NCBI GenBank assembly: GCA_003151825.1
Contig: PLYO01000029.1
Span: 150,922-214,921 of the forward strand
Length of the DNA stretch: 64,000 nt
Direction of reading: 5' to 3'
Source: Ignavibacteriota bacterium
GTDB taxonomy: Bacteria; Bacteroidota; Ignavibacteria; Palsa-1295
Part shown: positions 60,181 through 64,000 of the stretch, in pieces
Position numbering within the stretch: position 1 is the first letter of the stretch
Layout: each line of letters opens with the position of its first letter
Notes under the pieces: model-generated
Told to the model about the DNA's origin: nothing
What the model saw: only the letters and a program-made list of their open reading frames with translations
The model's database searches: none
Position numbers and translations under genes: made by a program

Positions 60181-63100
60181 ATGAAACGATTACTCACTCT
60201 CGCCATCCTGGCGCTGGGATTTCTCACCTCGTCGTTGCACTGCGTACACGCGCAGACGCAGGACGTTCCTCGGCTGATCAGCTATCAGGGAATGCTCGCC
60301 GGCGCCTCCGGACAGCCGGTTGGGGATAGCACCCGCCAGCTCACCATCCGCTTTTATGCGGACGAGCAGGGCGCATCGCCAGTCGTATGGGAGGATACCT
60401 TTAGTGTTGCAACGCACGGCGGGGTGTTTTCCATCGTCCTCGGCTCTCAAAAGCCGCTTCCGGATGCCTCGGTGATGGGTCAGCCGATGTGGATCGGGGT
60501 TGAAGTGAGTGGCGCGGAGCTTCGTCCGCTTTCGCAGATTACCGCCTCGCCGTATGCGCTGACGGTCGCCAACGGCGCGATCACCGCCGAGAAGATTTCA
60601 GCGGATTACGTCGGCTCGATCTCAGTCAATGGCACGAAGGTAACGGGCAACGGATCGAACCTGAACCTCCTGGCGGGCAATGGGCTGTCCTTAAGTTACG
60701 ATCCGATCTCCAGTTCGATTTCTCTCAGCGCGACGGGGGTTTCAGGGAACAGCGGCAAAGGCGCGAAGCCATTACTGAGTCCCAATTATATTTACAACCA
60801 AACGTCCCAGCAAGAGGGCGCGAATTTCAACATCAGCGGGAGCGGCACCATAGGAAGTAATCTTGCCGTCGGCGGCAATTCGTCCATCAGTGGCAATGAG
60901 ACCATCACCGGCAATTCCGATGTGAGTGGGAATTTTACCATTCACAATAATGGCAATTTCTTTCTGGGTAATGGCAATTTTTCCACGGGCAACGGTAACT
61001 TCTCTGTCGGGAACGGAAATGCTAGCTTCGGTGGACCGCTTGCTGTAAACGGCAATCTTAGCGTTAACGGCACAACATCGCTTAACGGTAATGTCGTCAG
61101 CAACGTAACGCTTGCCAGTGGCCAGAACCTCACTGTTGGCGGCAACTCGACTGTCACCGGGAATTCCGATGTGAGTGGGAATTTTACTATTCACAACAAC
61201 GGCAATTTCTCTCTGGGTAATGGCAATTTCTCCATGGGCAACGGTAACTTTTCCGTTGGCAATGGCAATGCGAGTTTTGGCGGCTCACTGAGTGTAAATG
61301 GGAATCTACAGTTCTCTCATGCTCTGATGCCGAATGGAAATTCCGGCAACGCCGGGCAGGTTCTCGTGAGCAACGGATCCAACAATCCACCATATTGGAC
61401 CTCGGTCGCCCCCGGACTCGTCTCCAGTGTCTTTGGACGCACCGGTGCCATAACAGCGCAGACGGGAGATTATTCGTTCTCGCAAATTTCTGGAACAGCC
61501 TCGATTTCCCAGGGGGGTACGGGCGCAACGACTGCCACGGGCGCGCTTGCCAATTTGGGAGCGGCCAGTGCAGCGAATTTAACCAGCGAGACTACTCGTG
61601 CCGAGGGAGCAGAAGCAACACTGACGACAAATCTTGCAACCACAAATACGAATCTTGCAACCACAAACACAAATCTCGCCACGACCAATACGAATCTTGC
61701 GAACGAGACCACGCGCGCCGAAGGAGCAGAAGGAACGCTGACCACGAATCTCGCAACCGCGAATTCCAATCTCGCAACCACGAATTCCAATCTCGCAACG
61801 ACGAATTCCAATCTCGCAACCACAAACTCCAACCTTGCGACTACAAATACCAATCTCGCGGGCGAGATAACACGCGCAGAGGGCGCCGAGGCAACGAAGG
61901 TTTCGTCCGTCACGGCGAGTTTACCGCTGAGTTCCTCCGGTGGCACGACGCCGAATATCTCGATCAATCTGTCTAACTACGCGACGACCACCGCGCTCAC
62001 GAATGGCCTTGCCGCAACACTGGCTTCGGCCAACGGCTACACCGACGCTTCGATCTCAACGGAAGTGACGAACCGCAACAGCGCGATCACGGCGGCGGAA
62101 ACGGCTGACCAGACTTATACCAATTCCGCGATTGCAACAGAAGTCACGAACCGCAACAGCGCGATCACGGCAGCGGGAGCGGCCGATCAGGCTTATACCA
62201 ATTCTTCGATTTCCACGGAAGTCACGAACCGCAACAGCGCGATTGCGACGGAGACCGCCCGCGCCACGGGAGCAGAAGGAACGCTTCAGGCTAATATCAA
62301 TAATGAAGCGACCGCTCGCATCGCTGGCGATGCGACGACACTGGCTTCGGCCAACGGTTACACCGACGCTGCGATTGCAACGGAAGTTGGGAACCGTAAT
62401 AGCGCAATCACGGCGGCGGAAGCGACCGATCAGACTTATACCAATTCCGCGATTGCAACGGAAGTCACGAACCGCAACAGCGCGATTTCGTCAGCGATCT
62501 CGACAGAAGTGACGAACCGCAACAGCGCAATCTCCACCGCGATCACGGCGGCGGAAGCGGCCGATCAGAGCTACACCGACGCTGCGGTTGCAATGGAAGT
62601 GACGAACCGCAACAGCGCCATTGCGACAGCGGTCGCAACGGAGACGACCCGCGCCACGGGAGCCGAGGGCACACTTCAGACGAATATCAATAATGAAGCG
62701 ACCGCTCGCATCGCTGGCGATGCGACGACGCTTGCTTCAGCCAACGGCTACACCGTTGCTTCGATCGCGACGGAAGTGACGAATCGCAACAGTGCGATCT
62801 CGGCGGGCGATGCGACGACGCTGGCTTCGGCCAACGGCTACACCGATGCTTCGATCGCGACGGAAGTGACGAGCCGCAACAGCGCGATCTCCTCCGCTAT
62901 CACGGCGGCGGAGGCAGCCGATCAGGGTTATACCAATTCCGCGATTGCAACGGAAGTGACGAACCGCAACAGCGCAATTTCGACGGCGGTCACGACGGAG
63001 ACCACCCGCGCCACTGGTGCCGAGAGCACACTTCAGACGAATATCAATAATGAAGCGACCGCTCGCATCGCTGGCGATGCGACGACTCTTGCTTCGGCCA

Positions 63101-64000
63101 ACGGCTACACCGATGCTTCGATCGCGACGGAAGTGACGAGCCGCAATAGCGCGATCACGGCAGCGGAAGCAGCCGATCAGGGTTATACGGACAATGCGAT
63201 TTCAACGGAAGTGACGAACCGCAACAACGCGATCACGGCAGCGGAGGCAGCAGACAATGCTTACTCGGATGCGGGCGATGCGGCGACGCTGGCTTCGGCC
63301 AACAGCCACACCGACGCTGCAATCACAACGGAAGTTGGGAACCGCAACAGCGCGATTGCGACGGCTGTCGCGACGGAGACCACCCGCGCCACGGGCGCCG
63401 AGGGCACGCTTCAGACCAATATCAATAATGAAGCGACTGCTCGCATCGCTAGCGATGCCGCAACGCTGGCTTCGGCCAACGGTTACACCGACGCTTCGAT
63501 CGCGACGGAAGTGACGGACCGCAATAGCGCGATCACGGCAGCGGAAGCGGCCGATCAGGCTTATACCAATTCTGCAATTTCGACGGAAGTAACGAATCGC
63601 AACAACGCGATCACGGCAGCGGAAACGGCCGACAATGCTTATTCGGATGCGGGCGATGCGGCGACGCTTGCTACTGCCAACGGCCACACCGACGCTGCAA
63701 TCACAACGGAAGTTGGGAACCGCAACAGCGCGATTGCGACGGCTGTCGCGACGGAGACCACCCGCGCCACTGGAGCCGAGGGCACGCTTCAGACTAATAT
63801 CAATAATGAAGCGACTGCTCGCATCGCTAGCGATGCCGCAACGCTGGCTTCGGCCAACGGTTACACCGATGCTTCGATCGCAACGGAAGTGACGGACCGC
63901 AATAGCGCGATCACGGCAGCGGAAGCGGCCGATCAGGCTTATACGGACAATGCGATTTCAACGGAAGTAACGAATCGCAACAACGCGATCACGGCAGCGG
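60181..64000 (+). CDS. Giant repetitive fiber protein, N-terminal part (runs off the window)
   Basis: ATG at 60181, frame open to the window end (1273 codons seen). Signal peptide MKRLLTLAILALGFLTSSLH to about VHAQ. Residues 30-150 (RLISYQGMLAGASG, SQITASPYALTVANGAITAEKI) are the same N-terminal domain as in the 53200 gene. Then a beta-roll-like NGN(F/A)SxGNGN block, duplicated (60917-61035 and 61166-61284); then LATTNTNLATTNSNL repeats; then a long series of coiled-coil-like units with ETTRATGAEGTLQTNINNEA, LASANGYTDASIATEVTNRN and ITAAEAADQxYTNSAI. This resembles trimeric phage tail-fiber/adhesin stalks. No T9SS tail can be seen because the end is missing. Confidence 0.85.
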   Translation, partial: MKRLLTLAILALGFLTSSLHCVHAQTQDVPRLISYQGMLAGASGQPVGDSTRQLTIRFYADEQGASPVVWEDTFSVATHGGVFSIVLGSQKPLPDASVMGQPMWIGVEVSGAELRPLSQITASPYALTVANGAITAEKISADYVGSISVNGTKVTGNGSNLNLLAGNGLSLSYDPISSSISLSATGVSGNSGKGAKPLLSPNYIYNQTSQQEGANFNISGSGTIGSNLAVGGNSSISGNETITGNSDVSGNFTIHNNGNFFLGNGNFSTGNGNFSVGNGNASFGGPLAVNGNLSVNGTTSLNGNVVSNVTLASGQNLTVGGNSTVTGNSDVSGNFTIHNNGNFSLGNGNFSMGNGNFSVGNGNASFGGSLSVNGNLQFSHALMPNGNSGNAGQVLVSNGSNNPPYWTSVAPGLVSSVFGRTGAITAQTGDYSFSQISGTASISQGGTGATTATGALANLGAASAANLTSETTRAEGAEATLTTNLATTNTNLATTNTNLATTNTNLANETTRAEGAEGTLTTNLATANSNLATTNSNLATTNSNLATTNSNLATTNTNLAGEITRAEGAEATKVSSVTASLPLSSSGGTTPNISINLSNYATTTALTNGLAATLASANGYTDASISTEVTNRNSAITAAETADQTYTNSAIATEVTNRNSAITAAGAADQAYTNSSISTEVTNRNSAIATETARATGAEGTLQANINNEATARIAGDATTLASANGYTDAAIATEVGNRNSAITAAEATDQTYTNSAIATEVTNRNSAISSAISTEVTNRNSAISTAITAAEAADQSYTDAAVAMEVTNRNSAIATAVATETTRATGAEGTLQTNINNEATARIAGDATTLASANGYTVASIATEVTNRNSAISAGDATTLASANGYTDASIATEVTSRNSAISSAITAAEAADQGYTNSAIATEVTNRNSAISTAVTTETTRATGAESTLQTNINNEATARIAGDATTLASANGYTDASIATEVTSRNSAITAAEAADQGYTDNAISTEVTNRNNAITAAEAADNAYSDAGDAATLASANSHTDAAITTEVGNRNSAIATAVATETTRATGAEGTLQTNINNEATARIASDAATLASANGYTDASIATEVTDRNSAITAAEAADQAYTNSAISTEVTNRNNAITAAETADNAYSDAGDAATLATANGHTDAAITTEVGNRNSAIATAVATETTRATGAEGTLQTNINNEATARIASDAATLASANGYTDASIATEVTDRNSAITAAEAADQAYTDNAISTEVTNRNNAITAA
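62262..64000 (+). repeat. Large in-frame repeat array of the fiber gene
   Basis: The TGAEGTLQ landmark occurs near 62262, 62654, 63010, 63388 and 63766. The last two start points are exactly 378 bp (126 codons) apart and the copies are nearly identical; the earlier ones are more varied. Each unit includes a GCATCG-CT(G/A)G-CGATGC core (62318, 62708, 63065, 63443, 63821), identical in form to family B palindromes, coding for RIA(G/S)DA. Confidence 0.8.

Noticed and set aside
61470..61967. Long minus-strand open frames within the terminal fiber gene (also at 63202-63687)
   Set aside because: They are produced by the repetitive codon pattern of the plus-strand gene, which continues without a stop from 60181 to the end of the window.

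Overview
The window looks like chromosome from a Gram-negative bacterium of the FCB group (Bacteroidota/Chlorobiota/Kapabacteria-like). The reasons are: secreted proteins ending in type IX secretion (T9SS)-type C-terminal sorting domains (13330-15765, 20339-21669, 30083-33988, 56355-58277), a GWxTD-domain protein, OmpA proteins with PD40 propellers, two choice-of-anchor-like lipoproteins and one TAnnTTTG promoter-like motif. The assignment to a phylum is an inference; no rRNA is present.

Layout. 1-8279: phenylalanyl-tRNA synthetase genes pheS (3' end) and pheT, unusually separated by two paralogous lipoproteins and a SufS-like desulfurase, then a coiled-coil protein and zapA. 8282-11205: DUF3108 protein, GT9 glycosyltransferase, tRNA-Gly(CCC), coaE. 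11211-17218: tight four-gene minus-strand operon of secreted proteins (GH16-like, two duplicated propeller proteins, a fiber-tail protein), with a divergent XRE regulator. 17699-21669: PpiD-like foldase and a frameshifted Kelch/T9SS gene. 21967-26858: operon rimO, GWxTD, glycerate-kinase-like, YfiM-like. 26970-39623: large cell-surface proteins, an outer-membrane/OmpA operon, a TlpA-like thioredoxin lipoprotein and a 3-methyladenine glycosylase. 39624-41019: a gene-free mosaic of nested repeats. 41020-42193: PPK2 kinase and a small membrane protein. 42571-50125: respiratory cluster with two Cyc2-like cytochrome-porin fusions, Rieske protein, a cytochrome b fused to a c-type heme domain, a cupredoxin and three further c-type cytochromes, followed convergently by an NtrC-type regulator and a PAS histidine kinase. 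53200-64000: two giant fiber/head-repeat surface proteins flanking a T9SS propeller protein and a RIC/ScdA-like hemerythrin protein; the last gene runs off the window.

The most striking feature is not a gene. At least three families of very short palindromes (about 16-23 bp) are scattered through the window: A (CGCATGA-4 nt-TCATGCG), B (GCATCG-4 nt-CGATGC) and C (variable stem around a TTTAAAG-like loop). They lie between genes, at operon junctions, inside other intergenic inverted repeats, and in frame inside many protein genes, where they encode stereotyped peptides: RM(T/I)(D/G)HA for A, often (R/S)I(V/A)(G/D)DA for B, and PLKGL-like for C. Two potential start codons lie inside family A copies. 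This resembles in-frame protein-coding palindromic elements such as those of Rickettsia, but in an unrelated lineage.

A second unexplained element is a family of intergenic repeats (21731, 40537, 58317, and a partial copy at 39738). The three full copies carry a TTGC..-17-TATATT promoter-like core and share a distal GTTCATGAA-type box 130-180 nt downstream of the predicted transcript start. Intergenic space is otherwise rich in MITE-like inverted repeats.
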